Below are positions 23,149 through 30,659 of a stretch of DNA of 37,531 nucleotides, one piece after another. How positions within the stretch are numbered: position 1 is the first letter of the stretch; every line of letters begins with the position of its first letter. The DNA is taken from positions 1-37,531 of the IMG/VR virus record IMGVR_UViG_3300044946_000060; one strand, given 5' to 3'. Made by a program: the position numbers and the translations under genes. The notes beneath the pieces were generated by a model. That model was not told the DNA's origin. It saw only the letters and a list, made by a program, of their open reading frames with translations, and ran no database searches. The DNA comes from a virus.

Positions 23149-23707
23149 GATTAGCATTGATGTTTTAGCGCTAACAATGCGCGCAGAGAATGCTTTAAAA
23201 GACAAAGGACTTGATACCATTTCTAAATTAGAAGAATTTATATATAGATGTAAGCTCCGAGGAAGTCGTGGTCTTAGAGAAATTCACAATATTGGTGGTC
23301 TTAGTGAAAAAGTGATATTGGATGAGCTGAAATTTTATCGAGAGAAGCACCCGCACTCCATACAATTGATTGATAATGTAAAGCCCGAGCCAGAAATAGA
23401 CTACGAAAAAATCCAAGATAATATTATCCTCGCCCTAAGAGGTATGATTAATACATTTAAAAGAGATCTCGAAGAAGGTTTGCATGAGCATGTGAAAGCT
23501 TACATAAACCCTCTCGGTAACGACTTGCATTCGAAACTTTTACAACATATTAACGAACTCAGAACCATCGTCTTAGAACAATCGCGTATCTTAGAAGGCG
23601 TACAAGCACTTAGACAACCAAACGGCATTATCAACAAAATCGCAGAAAAAATACCAGGTTTTGACACTACGATTTATGAATTGTATAAAAAGCTGTATGG
23701 GGAATAG
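23138..23707 (+). CDS. RNA polymerase alpha-CTD-like protein
   Basis: A 189-residue protein. Residues about 6-70 resemble the helix-hairpin-helix domain of bacterial RNA polymerase alpha-CTD: LTMRAENALKDKGLDTISKL and IHNIGGLSEKVILDEL. R15 and N18 match E. coli R265 and N268, the main DNA contacts, and N51, G53 and S56 match N294, G296 and S299. The remainder is a helical, coiled-coil-like region ending in a small domain. It may bind DNA or contact polymerase. It is translationally coupled to terL. Confidence 0.65.
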   Translation: MADEISIDVLALTMRAENALKDKGLDTISKLEEFIYRCKLRGSRGLREIHNIGGLSEKVILDELKFYREKHPHSIQLIDNVKPEPEIDYEKIQDNIILALRGMINTFKRDLEEGLHEHVKAYINPLGNDLHSKLLQHINELRTIVLEQSRILEGVQALRQPNGIINKIAEKIPGFDTTIYELYKKLYGE

Positions 23708-23715
23708 CGATTTTT

Positions 23716-23746
23716 AGGAATAAAAAGGAATAAATTTAAGGAATAA
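23716..23746 (+). promoter_or_regulatory. Triple AGGAATAA leader
   Basis: AGGAATAA occurs three times (23716, 23726, 23739) just before the ATG at 23751. Only the third is at usual ribosome-site distance. The extra copies may be ribosome standby sites or extra GGA contacts for CsrA. Confidence 0.5.
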
Positions 23747-23750
23747 TATT

Positions 23751-23987
23751 ATGACAATTAAAAATACGGAAGAATTAAGGGAATTTTTATCAAATGAAAT
23801 GTCGAGATTAGGAAGTGGTGAGACTACCCCAGCTTCTGTTAATGCCATGGCTAATCTTGCAGGGAAGATGCTGCAATCAGTAAAACTTGAGATTGATTAT
23901 AATAGGATTGTGGGAGCTACTCCTAATATTGAATTTCTTGGTAAGATTAAAAAAATTAAGGCTTTGGAAGATGCAGGCGACAAATGA
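23751..23987 (+). CDS. Small phage protein of unknown function
   Basis: A 78-residue helical protein. The central segment TPASVNAMANLAGKMLQSVKLEIDYNRIVGATPNIEFLG is typical of a small phage protein family found beside terminase and regulatory genes. It ends with a Lys-rich helix. No function is known. Its 3' end overlaps the next gene by 17 bases. Confidence 0.6.
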   Translation: MTIKNTEELREFLSNEMSRLGSGETTPASVNAMANLAGKMLQSVKLEIDYNRIVGATPNIEFLGKIKKIKALEDAGDK

Positions 23988-24435
23988 GATAGTGAAAATT
24001 TGCAAACATCATGGCAGCTTAAAATTACATGAAGTTTATGTTAGAAAAGTAAAATATTTTGATTGTAAATATTGCAGTTTAAAAAATAACAAGGAATGGG
24101 TAAAGAATAATAGAGAGAGAAGAAACGAAAGTAAGCGGCGAGATAGCAGAAAGAATTCACATAGATTTAAGGAGTACTACGCAAAAAATCGTGAAAAATT
24201 TAGGGAATATTCAAAAAAATCTAGACTAAAAAATTTGGATAAAATCCGCGAGCAAAAGAAAATATATATTAAAAAAACAGGCAATATAGCTTCTAAAAAA
24301 CTTTCAGATAGCTATATAAGAAGGCTTATTAATGGGAAACATCCTCAATGCGTTCCACCGGAAATTATCCCAGCCTACCGCGAATACATCAAACTAAGAA
24401 GAATGCTCAGGGAAGATAAATACAGAATCAAATAA
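23971..24435 (+). CDS. Basic zinc-finger protein, HNH-associated type
   Basis: A 154-residue, very basic protein. The N terminus holds CKHHGSLKLHEVYVRK and CKYC, a zinc knuckle of the kind preceding HNH or helicase-type domains in phage and giant-virus proteins. A long Lys/Arg-rich helix with YYAKNREKFREYSKKSR repeats follows, then a SDSYIRRLI and YIKLRRMLR end. No H-N-H catalytic triad is visible, so nuclease activity is not claimed. ATG at 23971 has AAGG upstream; GTG at 23992 is an alternative. Confidence 0.55.
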   Translation: MQATNEIVKICKHHGSLKLHEVYVRKVKYFDCKYCSLKNNKEWVKNNRERRNESKRRDSRKNSHRFKEYYAKNREKFREYSKKSRLKNLDKIREQKKIYIKKTGNIASKKLSDSYIRRLINGKHPQCVPPEIIPAYREYIKLRRMLREDKYRIK

Positions 24436-24444
24436 GGATATACC

Positions 24445-25032
24445 ATGTCAGAATATCAAATAGACATAAGAATAAAAAATGGACTTATTTTACAGAAGAT
24501 AAAGCAGCAAGGTTATGAAAGCCTAGCTGCATTTTGCAGGGCTACGACAGTTTGCCTTCATTCATTACACCAACTATTAGCTTTTAAACGTTCACCATTG
24601 GACACAAAAGGTAATTATCGTCCCATAGTATATAAACTATGCGAAACCCTAAATTGCGTTCCTGAAGAACTGTTTACTGCTCAACAAATGGATTTAGAGC
24701 TAAAATCTAATAAGCGGACACTGCTCGTTAATGAAGCAGAAATGCGCCATCATCTTGAGCGATTTAATGATGTAAAGAGTTTGGAAGACCAGCGCATGGA
24801 TGAACAATTGCATGAAACATTAAATAATACTTTAGAGCAGCTTACAGCGCGAGAACAAAAGGTATTAGATATGAGATTTGGATTGACGGACGGGATATCA
24901 CATACTTTAGAAGAGATTGGGATAAATTTTGGAGTTAACCGCGAACGCATTCGACAAATAGAAGCCAAAGCATTACGTAAACTAAGAAACCCTAACTTTG
25001 GCGGTCAACTCCGCGAATTTATACAACAATGA
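24445..25032 (+). CDS. XRE-sigma region 4 fusion regulator
   Basis: A 195-residue protein joining two DNA-binding parts. Residues about 24-78 look like an XRE-type domain ([20 protein letters not shown], then [14 protein letters not shown]). Residues 128-183 are a clear sigma70 region 4: [38 protein letters not shown] and EAKALRKLR, the -35-binding helix-turn-helix. Sigma region 2, needed for -10 recognition, is absent, so it cannot be a complete sigma factor. It may redirect host polymerase at phage late promoters. Confidence 0.85.
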   Translation: MSEYQIDIRIKNGLILQKIKQQGYESLAAFCRATTVCLHSLHQLLAFKRSPLDTKGNYRPIVYKLCETLNCVPEELFTAQQMDLELKSNKRTLLVNEAEMRHHLERFNDVKSLEDQRMDEQLHETLNNTLEQLTAREQKVLDMRFGLTDGISHTLEEIGINFGVNRERIRQIEAKALRKLRNPNFGGQLREFIQQ

Positions 25033-25043
25033 GGAACTAGCAC

Positions 25044-25343
25044 ATGCCTTTATTTAGACCCCATAGATTTTTACTAAAAGATTCTCTTAAAGCTACGAAA
25101 ATAGTAAAAAATATCGATGAATTACGTGAAGTAATTATTGAGGAATTCAAGTGGCCATGTCCTATTGAAAACTGTAAATTTATTATGATTATTGAAGCAT
25201 ATCCTACTATAGATAGTTGTTTCGATAAACGTACAGGGTGGTACACTCATATTATTACAGTTAATATATATGATCCTGATAAATTTGTTGTTGCAGGCTT
25301 TTTAAGCGAATCTCTTGATGATTATGATTGTTCCATCCCATAG
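25044..25343 (+). CDS. Small acidic protein of unknown function
   Basis: A 99-residue alpha/beta protein, not recognised. It has a helix (NIDELREVIIEEFKW), then strands (CKFIMIIEAYPTID, THIITVNIYDPDKFVVAGF) and an acidic end. GAGGA precedes the start. It separates the regulatory cassette from the portal gene. Confidence 0.55.
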   Translation: MPLFRPHRFLLKDSLKATKIVKNIDELREVIIEEFKWPCPIENCKFIMIIEAYPTIDSCFDKRTGWYTHIITVNIYDPDKFVVAGFLSESLDDYDCSIP

Positions 25344-25364
25344 CTAAATAATATACAATAATCA

Positions 25365-25404
25365 GGCAATACAGGACGTATTGTCACACTTGTAAGGGAC
25401 TACA
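25365..25404 (+). promoter_or_regulatory. Tandem GGA-loop hairpins before the portal gene
   Basis: The first hairpin, GGCAATAC with GTATTGTC (one G-U pair), has loop AGGAC (25365-25385). The second, TGTA with TACA, has the six-base loop AGGGAC (25391-25404) and contains the portal ribosome site. ATG follows at 25406. A stem-loop GGA upstream plus a GGA over the ribosome site is the classical layout of a CsrA-controlled leader. Confidence 0.6.
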
Positions 25405-25405
25405 C

Positions 25406-27508
25406 ATGCAAGACGTAGCAAAGCGCTATCAAGACAACCTTGCGCGCATCAAAAAGACCATCAAAAACGCGCATGACTATTTTAAACCCAATTATGACCG
25501 CTACACAGAGTTTCGAAAATTCGTCTTTGAATCATCCCTGACTAACGATGAAATAACGCTACTCATGACCATGGGTCGCCCGCAGTTAGAGTTTAACATT
25601 CTCGAAGCTTATATCAGTCGGTTACTCGGTGAGTTTTCAAAGCAAGAGCCAGACATTGAAGTAAGCGCGTATGACCAAGATGACGCCGACCCAATCACTA
25701 TAAAAGTCGTTGAGCAGCATCTAAAACATGTCTTCATGGACTCTAATAATCAGAATCTGCGTTATGAGGTTTACAAAGACTTGCTATCAGGCGGCTTCTC
25801 TGCGGTCAAGGTTTATACCGACTACGAACACCCAATGTCAATGAAACAGGTTATTAAGTTTTCTAAATGTGAGCCAACACTTGTAGGATTTGATAGCCTT
25901 GCCACGGAATCACACAAAGGTGATGGTAGGTTTTGCTTTGAGTTGTTCCCAAAAAGCAAAGAAGAGTTTATGGAGGAATACCCAGATATCCCAGTAAACA
26001 CCATAAGTTTCCGACGTGATCTAGCGGGGTTTAACTGGTCATATTTGAATGATCATACTAAAATTGTGATTATTGGTGATTATTATGAGCTAGTCCGCAA
26101 AGAAGAAACGCTAGTAGGCTTACGTGATGGCCGCACCATGTTGCAACGCGATTATCGAAAAATGCTAGACACCTGGAATGATATTACCATGCCACCCGCG
26201 ATGGTTGGTAAACCCAGAAAAACACTATTAGATAAAATTGTAAGATACAGACTTATTGAAAACAAAGTCATTGAATACGAAGAAACAGACTATACACACT
26301 TACCCATAGTCTTTGTTGACGGTAGCTCACTCAGAATAAGAGAACATCTAAATGGCAACATCAAACAAGTTACACGCCCCTATGTCTACCATGCTAAAGG
26401 CGGACAGCGTCTTAAGAACTACGCCGGTATTTCACTCGCAAATGAAATTGAAAACACAGTACAGCACAAATTCATGGTGGCAAAAGAGGCCCTCCCCAAA
26501 GAAGAAGAATTCCTAACCGCCTACAAAGATGTACAAAAAGAATCAGTATTGGTTTACAACTCATATCACGAAAACAACCCAGACATGCCGATTAGTAACC
26601 CTGTGCGCGAAATACAGCGTGTGCCTGCGCCTCCTGAAATAGCGCAAACATTTGGAGCTGTTGATTCTCTGATGCAAAATATTCTCGGTTCTTATGATGC
26701 AAGTTTGGGAATTAATAACAATCAACTCTCAGGTATAGCGATGATAGAAGGTGCCAGTCAATCAAATGCCGCAGCAATGCCGTATATTGAAGGTTGCCTT
26801 GAAGGCTTCCAGAGACTTGCCCAAATTTATATTGATCTCATGCCTAAATATTTCGTAACACCTAGAACATTGCCTATTTATGATAAAGACGGCAAACGCA
26901 TGTACGTTAAAATAAATCAGCCTCAAGGACTGCCTATAGATTTTGAGCCAAATGCTTTGAATGTCTCTGTAAAAGCAGGTGCAAGCTTCCAGGTACAAAA
27001 GTCTCGCACGATAACCATGGTAAAAGAAATCATGGGCATGTCGCCGCTGTTCCAGCAATTCATGGCAGAAAAAGGTTTGAATTTTATTTTAGACAATATG
27101 GAAGGTCACGGTATCGAAGAACTAAAAGCATTAACAAAAGAATGGGTAGAGCAATATCAAAAAGAAAAAGCCCAAGCGCAACAAGCAGCGCAACAAAATC
27201 CGCAAGCTATGAAAGCGCAACTCGATATGGCTAAATTGCAGCAAGAACAACAAAAAAACCAACAAGATTTTCAACTTGATCTGAAAAAGTTAGAGCATGA
27301 TCAAAATAAATTAGTTGCAGACTTGCAAATGAATAAAGAATCATCCAATATACAACTTGTAAAAGCTTTAACAGAACAATTTGCAAAAAAAGTCGATTTA
27401 GAAATGAAGCATTATGATATGCAGCATCGACACAAGAAAGAAGCTATCGAAACTCATCATAAAATAACGAGTGAAAAACATGGGCAAAAAGAACGAGCCT
27501 CAGGTTGA
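25406..27508 (+). CDS. Portal protein, P22 type
   Basis: A 700-residue protein matching the P22-like portal family in length and pattern: an N-terminal RYQDNLARIKKTIKNAHDYF helix, TMGRPQLEFNILEAYISRLLGEFSKQEP, DSNNQNLRYEVYKDLLSGGFSAVKV, and an IEGASQSNAAAMPYIEGCLEG stem region. The last about 110 residues are a Gln/Lys-rich coiled coil like the barrel of P22 gp1. It forms the dodecameric ring through which terminase packages DNA. Its 3' end overlaps the next small gene. Confidence 0.9.
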   Translation: MQDVAKRYQDNLARIKKTIKNAHDYFKPNYDRYTEFRKFVFESSLTNDEITLLMTMGRPQLEFNILEAYISRLLGEFSKQEPDIEVSAYDQDDADPITIKVVEQHLKHVFMDSNNQNLRYEVYKDLLSGGFSAVKVYTDYEHPMSMKQVIKFSKCEPTLVGFDSLATESHKGDGRFCFELFPKSKEEFMEEYPDIPVNTISFRRDLAGFNWSYLNDHTKIVIIGDYYELVRKEETLVGLRDGRTMLQRDYRKMLDTWNDITMPPAMVGKPRKTLLDKIVRYRLIENKVIEYEETDYTHLPIVFVDGSSLRIREHLNGNIKQVTRPYVYHAKGGQRLKNYAGISLANEIENTVQHKFMVAKEALPKEEEFLTAYKDVQKESVLVYNSYHENNPDMPISNPVREIQRVPAPPEIAQTFGAVDSLMQNILGSYDASLGINNNQLSGIAMIEGASQSNAAAMPYIEGCLEGFQRLAQIYIDLMPKYFVTPRTLPIYDKDGKRMYVKINQPQGLPIDFEPNALNVSVKAGASFQVQKSRTITMVKEIMGMSPLFQQFMAEKGLNFILDNMEGHGIEELKALTKEWVEQYQKEKAQAQQAAQQNPQAMKAQLDMAKLQQEQQKNQQDFQLDLKKLEHDQNKLVADLQMNKESSNIQLVKALTEQFAKKVDLEMKHYDMQHRHKKEAIETHHKITSEKHGQKERASG

Positions 27509-27686
27509 TGAGAAAACAAAACAACGAATAAGTGATGTTATTACTGTTCATGAATTTTTCGAAGTATTAGGCATACCATTTGATATAATATATCCGAATA
27601 TTCCAATTCCCAAGAATTCGAGGGAATTAAGTAGTAACAGTAAAATCTTAAAGGACGAAGATTATGAGAAAAGTGACATGGAATGA
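27480..27686 (+). CDS. Small protein of unknown function
   Basis: A 68-residue protein beginning MGKKNEPQVDEKTKQRISDV. ATG 27480 is taken as the start, with GTG 27471 as an alternative. It contains HEFFEVLGIPFDIIYPNIP and a charged end. It overlaps the portal end by 29 bases and the next gene by 23, so the four small genes after the portal are a tightly coupled series. Not recognised. Confidence 0.55.
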   Translation: MGKKNEPQVDEKTKQRISDVITVHEFFEVLGIPFDIIYPNIPIPKNSRELSSNSKILKDEDYEKSDME

Positions 27687-27834
27687 TTTGCACAACGCTA
27701 CATTTAAAGAACTGCAAAAAACCTATAAGCTAAGCGACCGACAACTCGAAAACCAAGTGCGCAAGCATCTTGATGGTGCCAATCCAAAGGAGCGTCGCGA
27801 CATGTACGGTACTGTATGGAACAAAAAATCATGA
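27664..27834 (+). CDS. Small basic helical protein
   Basis: A 56-residue protein beginning MRKVTWNDLHNATFKELQKT, followed by YKLSDRQLENQVRKHLDG and a NPKERRDMYGTVWN end. It is helical and basic. AAGGACG lies 5' of its ATG. Its stop overlaps the next start as ATGA, so translation is coupled. Function unknown. Confidence 0.6.
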   Translation: MRKVTWNDLHNATFKELQKTYKLSDRQLENQVRKHLDGANPKERRDMYGTVWNKKS

Positions 27835-28073
27835 TATTGCAATTAAACCCACCAATCCCGCTTGATACTACTAAGGGCGAAGGCTTAGCGCATCTCGTGA
27901 TTGATTACGGCATTGAAAGTGATCTTTATTGGGTAGTATTTATCAATGACACTAAAGAATGCTGGACTTTTCCAAATTCTGAAGTGCGGGCGTGTAAGAA
28001 TATAACTCTAGGGCGTATTGGCAAAAATACTATGGGTATGAAGTTTATGGAAGGCATAGGGTCATATGAATAA
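27831..28073 (+). CDS. Small conserved phage protein
   Basis: An 80-residue protein starting MILQLNPPIPLDTTKGEGLA, then HLVIDYGIESDLYWVVF, ECWTFPNSEVRA and ITLGR. This is a recognisable small phage family found after portal genes or near structural modules. Function unknown. The ATG at 27831, within ATGA, is preferred over 27816 because it matches where this family starts and couples to the previous stop. Confidence 0.7.
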   Translation: MILQLNPPIPLDTTKGEGLAHLVIDYGIESDLYWVVFINDTKECWTFPNSEVRACKNITLGRIGKNTMGMKFMEGIGSYE

Positions 28074-28251
28074 GAATAACGCTAATAACTTATTGTTATC
28101 GACTATAATGCCACGTGATAACTGGAATGTTGAAGATAAGAGAATGTTCTCATCGACTAAATGTCGATATTGTAATGGCAAAGGTTATATAGGTACGGTT
28201 GGTATATCACCAATGCCATGTATTGATTGTAAGGGTAGAGGATATATTTAA
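28066..28251 (+). CDS. DnaJ-type zinc-finger peptide
   Basis: A 61-residue protein. Its C-terminal half has two C-x2-C-x-G-x-G knuckles: CRYCNGKGYIGT and CIDCKGRGYI. This is one zinc module of the DnaJ cysteine-rich domain. Alone, it may act as a folding or assembly adaptor. It overlaps the previous gene by eight bases. Confidence 0.7.
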   Translation: MNKNNANNLLLSTIMPRDNWNVEDKRMFSSTKCRYCNGKGYIGTVGISPMPCIDCKGRGYI

Positions 28252-28260
28252 GGATTACAA

Positions 28261-28665
28261 ATGCCACTAAAACATGGTAAATCACAAAAAACGATTAGTA
28301 GTAATATCTCAGAAATGGTAGCTTCCGGTTATCCACAAAAACAGGCAGTGGCTGCAAGTTTAAATGAATCCAGAAACTCAGGTGCCAAAATCCCAGTAAA
28401 AAAACATAATCAGGAGAAAATAACCATGAAAAAAGAGCATCACAAAAAAGAGCATAAAGAACACCACAAAAAAGAACATGAGCACAAAGAGCACAAAGAG
28501 CACAAGGCCAAGCATCATAAAGGCAAAGAAGTGCATCACGAAAAACACAAAGATCATAAAGATCTACATAAGCACCATAAAGAAATGCAAAAGCACCACA
28601 TGAAAGAAATCAAGCATCATGAGAAAATGATGAAGCACCACGAGAAACATTTAAAAAAAAAGTAG
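28261..28665 (+). CDS. His/Lys-rich virion-region protein, with internal start and slippery end
   Basis: A 134-residue protein. Residues 1-50 have the pattern SQKTISSNISEMVASGYPQK and QAVAASLNESR, a common small phage motif found near portal genes. From residue 56 it is almost pure His/Lys/Glu (KKEHHKKEHKEHH and similar), a histidine-rich domain that may bind metal or nucleic acid. An internal in-frame ATG at 28426 has AGGAG nine bases before it, so a shorter product is possible. The end, A-AAA-AAG then TAG, allows a -1 frameshift. Confidence 0.7.
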   Translation: MPLKHGKSQKTISSNISEMVASGYPQKQAVAASLNESRNSGAKIPVKKHNQEKITMKKEHHKKEHKEHHKKEHEHKEHKEHKAKHHKGKEVHHEKHKDHKDLHKHHKEMQKHHMKEIKHHEKMMKHHEKHLKKK

Positions 28666-28736
28666 AACATCCTGACGAAAAGCAAGATATAAAACTTGTA
28701 AAACAAATGGTCAAGGAAAGTAGCCTAAAGGGATAG
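28656..28736 (+). other. Candidate -1 frameshift site and C-terminal extension
   Basis: Nine A residues and G, read as AAA-AAA-AAG, are followed directly by TAG (28663-28665). Slipping back one base on A-AAA-AAG gives GTA and 23 more codons (VEHPDEKQDIKLVKQMVKES and three more, to TAG at 28734-28736), a 158-residue form. The extension is charged and helix-forming, unlike random sequence, and has no start of its own. A-AAA-AAG is a known slippery site in bacteria. Confidence 0.55.
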
Positions 28737-28756
28737 AAGCATAAAAGGGATTTAGT

Positions 28757-28987
28757 ATGAGCTTAATACTATCATTACTAGCAATGAAAATTGATGAGGC
28801 TTTAAAGTTAAATGCAGACACATTTACTACCGAAAGTTTGGGTAAGGTCATGGAAAGTATAATTGTCCAGATTTTTACGGAAATAGAGCCTCATTTTGTC
28901 GAAAGTGCAGTCGAAGAACTTAAAGACTCGATACACAATTTTATAGATTATATTGCCGAAAAAGTTGCTATTAATAGAAAAAAATAA
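28757..28987 (+). CDS. Small helical protein of unknown function
   Basis: A 76-residue acidic helical protein beginning MSLILSLLAMKIDEALKLNA. It contains MESIIVQIFTEIEPHFVESAV and a helix ELKDSIHNFIDYIAEKVA. The hydrophobic helix/turn/amphipathic helix layout resembles genes 12282-13367 and 35189. TAAA and TTTA flank loop AGGGA at its ribosome site (28742-28754). Confidence 0.55.
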   Translation: MSLILSLLAMKIDEALKLNADTFTTESLGKVMESIIVQIFTEIEPHFVESAVEELKDSIHNFIDYIAEKVAINRKK

Positions 28988-28998
28988 GGATCATTAGG

Positions 28999-29025
28999 CA
29001 ACTGTTCGGAATTTCCGAATAGTTG
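28999..29025 (+). promoter_or_regulatory. Stable hairpin upstream of the 29060 gene
   Basis: CAACTGTTCGG pairs with CCGAATAGTTG (one G-U pair) around AATTT. This 11-pair stem lies between genes 28757 and 29060. No T-run follows, so it is not a standard terminator; it may stabilise the downstream message or mark RNA processing. TTGACA begins at 29023 within its right arm and could be a -35 box, but no good -10 box is visible at the right distance. Confidence 0.6.
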
Positions 29026-29059
29026 ACAATTAAACAATAATTACAATAAGGAAATTACA

Positions 29060-29260
29060 ATGAAAAAAAAGCACTCCCACAAAGACGGTATGATTGATAA
29101 CAAGAACGTAGGTGGAAACCACCAACGCGGTATTGAACGTGTTTTACAACGTGGTCATGATAAGCGCGATTGCGAAGGTCATGAAGGCAAGATGGGCGCT
29201 AAGAAAGGCAAAGGACATTGGAGTCGTAGCGGAGATTCTTTGACACCACGCAAGGCATAA
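29060..29260 (+). CDS. Small basic Gly/His/Lys-rich protein
   Basis: A 66-residue, highly basic protein (KKKHSHKDG, KNVGGNHQRGIERVLQRGHDK, KMGAKKGKGHWSRSGDSLTP). It has no hydrophobic core and is likely disordered and DNA- or virion-associated. AAGGA precedes the start and is flanked by AAT and ATT. Not recognised. Confidence 0.55.
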   Translation: MKKKHSHKDGMIDNKNVGGNHQRGIERVLQRGHDKRDCEGHEGKMGAKKGKGHWSRSGDSLTPRKA

Positions 29261-29296
29261 TAAATTTTTTAGCAATTTTCTAGCATAATGCAACTG

Positions 29297-29335
29297 TGGC
29301 ACTAGGACAGTGCCATCTAACAATAAAGGACTATT
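29297..29335 (+). promoter_or_regulatory. Tandem GGA-loop hairpins before the 29339 gene
   Basis: TGGCACT-AGGAC-AGTGCCA (29297-29315) is a perfect seven-pair hairpin with GGA in the loop. Six bases on, AATA-AAGGAC-TATT (29322-29335) presents the ribosome site in a six-base loop. ATG is at 29339. The loop sequence AGGAC is identical to that of the first hairpin in the portal leader. Confidence 0.6.
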
Positions 29336-29338
29336 AAC

Positions 29339-30346
29339 ATGGGTATTGTACAATTTCCTACACCAATTCCTGTAACTAACGGCACCGCACCTAATTTAAG
29401 ATTTGCGGTTTTTACTGACAACTTAGCGACTATTACAGCCGCTGGTTATTTAAGTTCTGCGTCTATTGAGGCGGGAATACCACTTTCAAATCGTGATGTT
29501 GTATTCTGCTTATATAGTTATAGCTTAACAACTACTTCTGGTACTTTTGGAATATTCACCGTTAGTATTTCAACTTCCACAGGACAGATTACGCTTAGCG
29601 AATGGACGGGAACAAGCGGCGTCGTATTACCAACCATTGCTAATCATATTGCGACCTTTACCAACACTACCGGACAATTAAGCGAAGATCCTGCAACTGC
29701 TATTAGTGGTGGCAATATTCAGGCTGGATTATCAGGAACCGCGGGAACAGTAGCGTCATATCCTGGTACTGCTAGCAAAGGTTCATTAATATTGGCGGCT
29801 GTTGCTAATACTGGCAATACTAATACTACCATTTCTAACGTCGCGATGGGTCAAGCTTCCGTGATTAGCATTCCTGATCCTGGTGGTGCCACCGCAGATT
29901 TTGCAATAGCGCCTGCTGCTTTAGTCAATAACAATTTAATCAAAGCAAGCGGCACCGTAGGTTTGATTGCTGATGCAGGCATTGCCGCAGCTAATGTCAT
30001 GGTCACTAATGCTACCAACACCTTGACTTCATCAGGCAGCATTGTGGCTAATAAGGTCAACGGTACTGAGGCAGCTAATGCGGTTACAGCTAGTGGTATG
30101 GCAGGTACGATAACCACATCATCACTTACAACAGCAGGTGGGGCAAACTATGCTATTACATGGACTAATACATTTATTACTGCCACATCTTGCATACAAG
30201 TAACACTTAGTGGTGGCACAAACACAACAGAAAATATTACTTTGAAGGCTGCTCCTGGTGCTGGAACTGCAACGTTGACGATTTATAACAACACGGCAGC
30301 TACGGCACTAAATGGTACAATATTAATTTCGTATTTAGTGTTTTAA
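29339..30346 (+). CDS. Gly/Thr/Ala-rich virion surface protein
   Basis: A 335-residue beta-rich protein: MGIVQFPTPIPVTNGTAPN, a first globular part to about residue 115, then a repetitive region (SGGNIQAGLSGTAGTVASYP; TASKGSLILAAVANTGNT; MGQASVISIPDPGG; ALVNNNLIKASGTVGLI) typical of a fibre or surface protein family in podoviruses, and a C-terminal beta domain. It lies between portal and scaffold, a usual place for head decoration or head-fibre genes. No signal peptide or enzyme motif is seen. Confidence 0.65.
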   Translation: MGIVQFPTPIPVTNGTAPNLRFAVFTDNLATITAAGYLSSASIEAGIPLSNRDVVFCLYSYSLTTTSGTFGIFTVSISTSTGQITLSEWTGTSGVVLPTIANHIATFTNTTGQLSEDPATAISGGNIQAGLSGTAGTVASYPGTASKGSLILAAVANTGNTNTTISNVAMGQASVISIPDPGGATADFAIAPAALVNNNLIKASGTVGLIADAGIAAANVMVTNATNTLTSSGSIVANKVNGTEAANAVTASGMAGTITTSSLTTAGGANYAITWTNTFITATSCIQVTLSGGTNTTENITLKAAPGAGTATLTIYNNTAATALNGTILISYLVF

Positions 30347-30407
30347 AATTGTGGACTTATTGCCAACTGTAAAGTAATATTTGACAGTTCAAAGTAGTAG
30401 ATCCTTG

Positions 30408-30457
30408 GATGAGTGGAGTTTTTTTACCTCTTTCCTTTATTGTTTGCTTCACTCATC
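30408..30457. terminator. Possible terminator after the 29339 gene
   Basis: GATGAGTG (30408-30415) and CACTCATC (30450-30457) are perfectly complementary around a T-rich 34-base loop, followed by ATTATTTTTA. A smaller imperfect ACTGT/ACAGT hairpin lies just upstream at about 30366-30388. The position between the plus-strand 29339 gene and the minus-strand 30465 gene suits a bidirectional terminator. The large loop lowers confidence. Confidence 0.45.
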
Positions 30458-30464
30458 ATTATTT

Positions 30465-30659
30465 TTAAGCACATTCTATTAGATTTTTCTTAAACCATTC
30501 ATCAACGCTTATTTCTTCATAGTAAATTTTGTTATGAAGTTTACAATATGGAGGACTGCATTTATCGTATCTTGCTCTTCTGAACCAAGATACTGGCAGA
30601 CCGTATTTTGTTGAAAGCTCCTTTTCCCCTAAATATTTTTTACCATCAATAGTAATCAT
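30465..30659 (-). CDS. AlpA/excisionase-like helix-turn-helix protein
   Basis: A 64-residue protein. It reads ITIDGKKYLGEKELSTKYGL, then PVSWFRRARYDKCSPPYCKL and IYYEEISVDEWF, the compact winged-helix layout of AlpA and phage excisionase proteins. It is the only minus-strand gene within the structural module, followed upstream by a 440-bp gene-poor region containing direct repeats that could be its target. No integrase is present, so a transcriptional role is more likely than excision. CAGGGA precedes the start. Confidence 0.7.
   Translation of the reverse strand: MITIDGKKYLGEKELSTKYGLPVSWFRRARYDKCSPPYCKLHNKIYYEEISVDEWFKKNLIECA

Noticed and set aside
23971-24435. HNH homing endonuclease
   Set aside because: The zinc knuckle and basic region fit the associated family, but no H-N-H catalytic pattern is present.
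28999-29025. Strong hairpin as another CsrA-type site
   Set aside because: The loop is AATTT with no GGA; the GGA is buried in the stem, so it does not fit the proposed motif.
30465-30659. AlpA-like gene as part of an integration module
   Set aside because: No integrase, recombinase catalytic residues or attachment-site duplication were seen near it or elsewhere.
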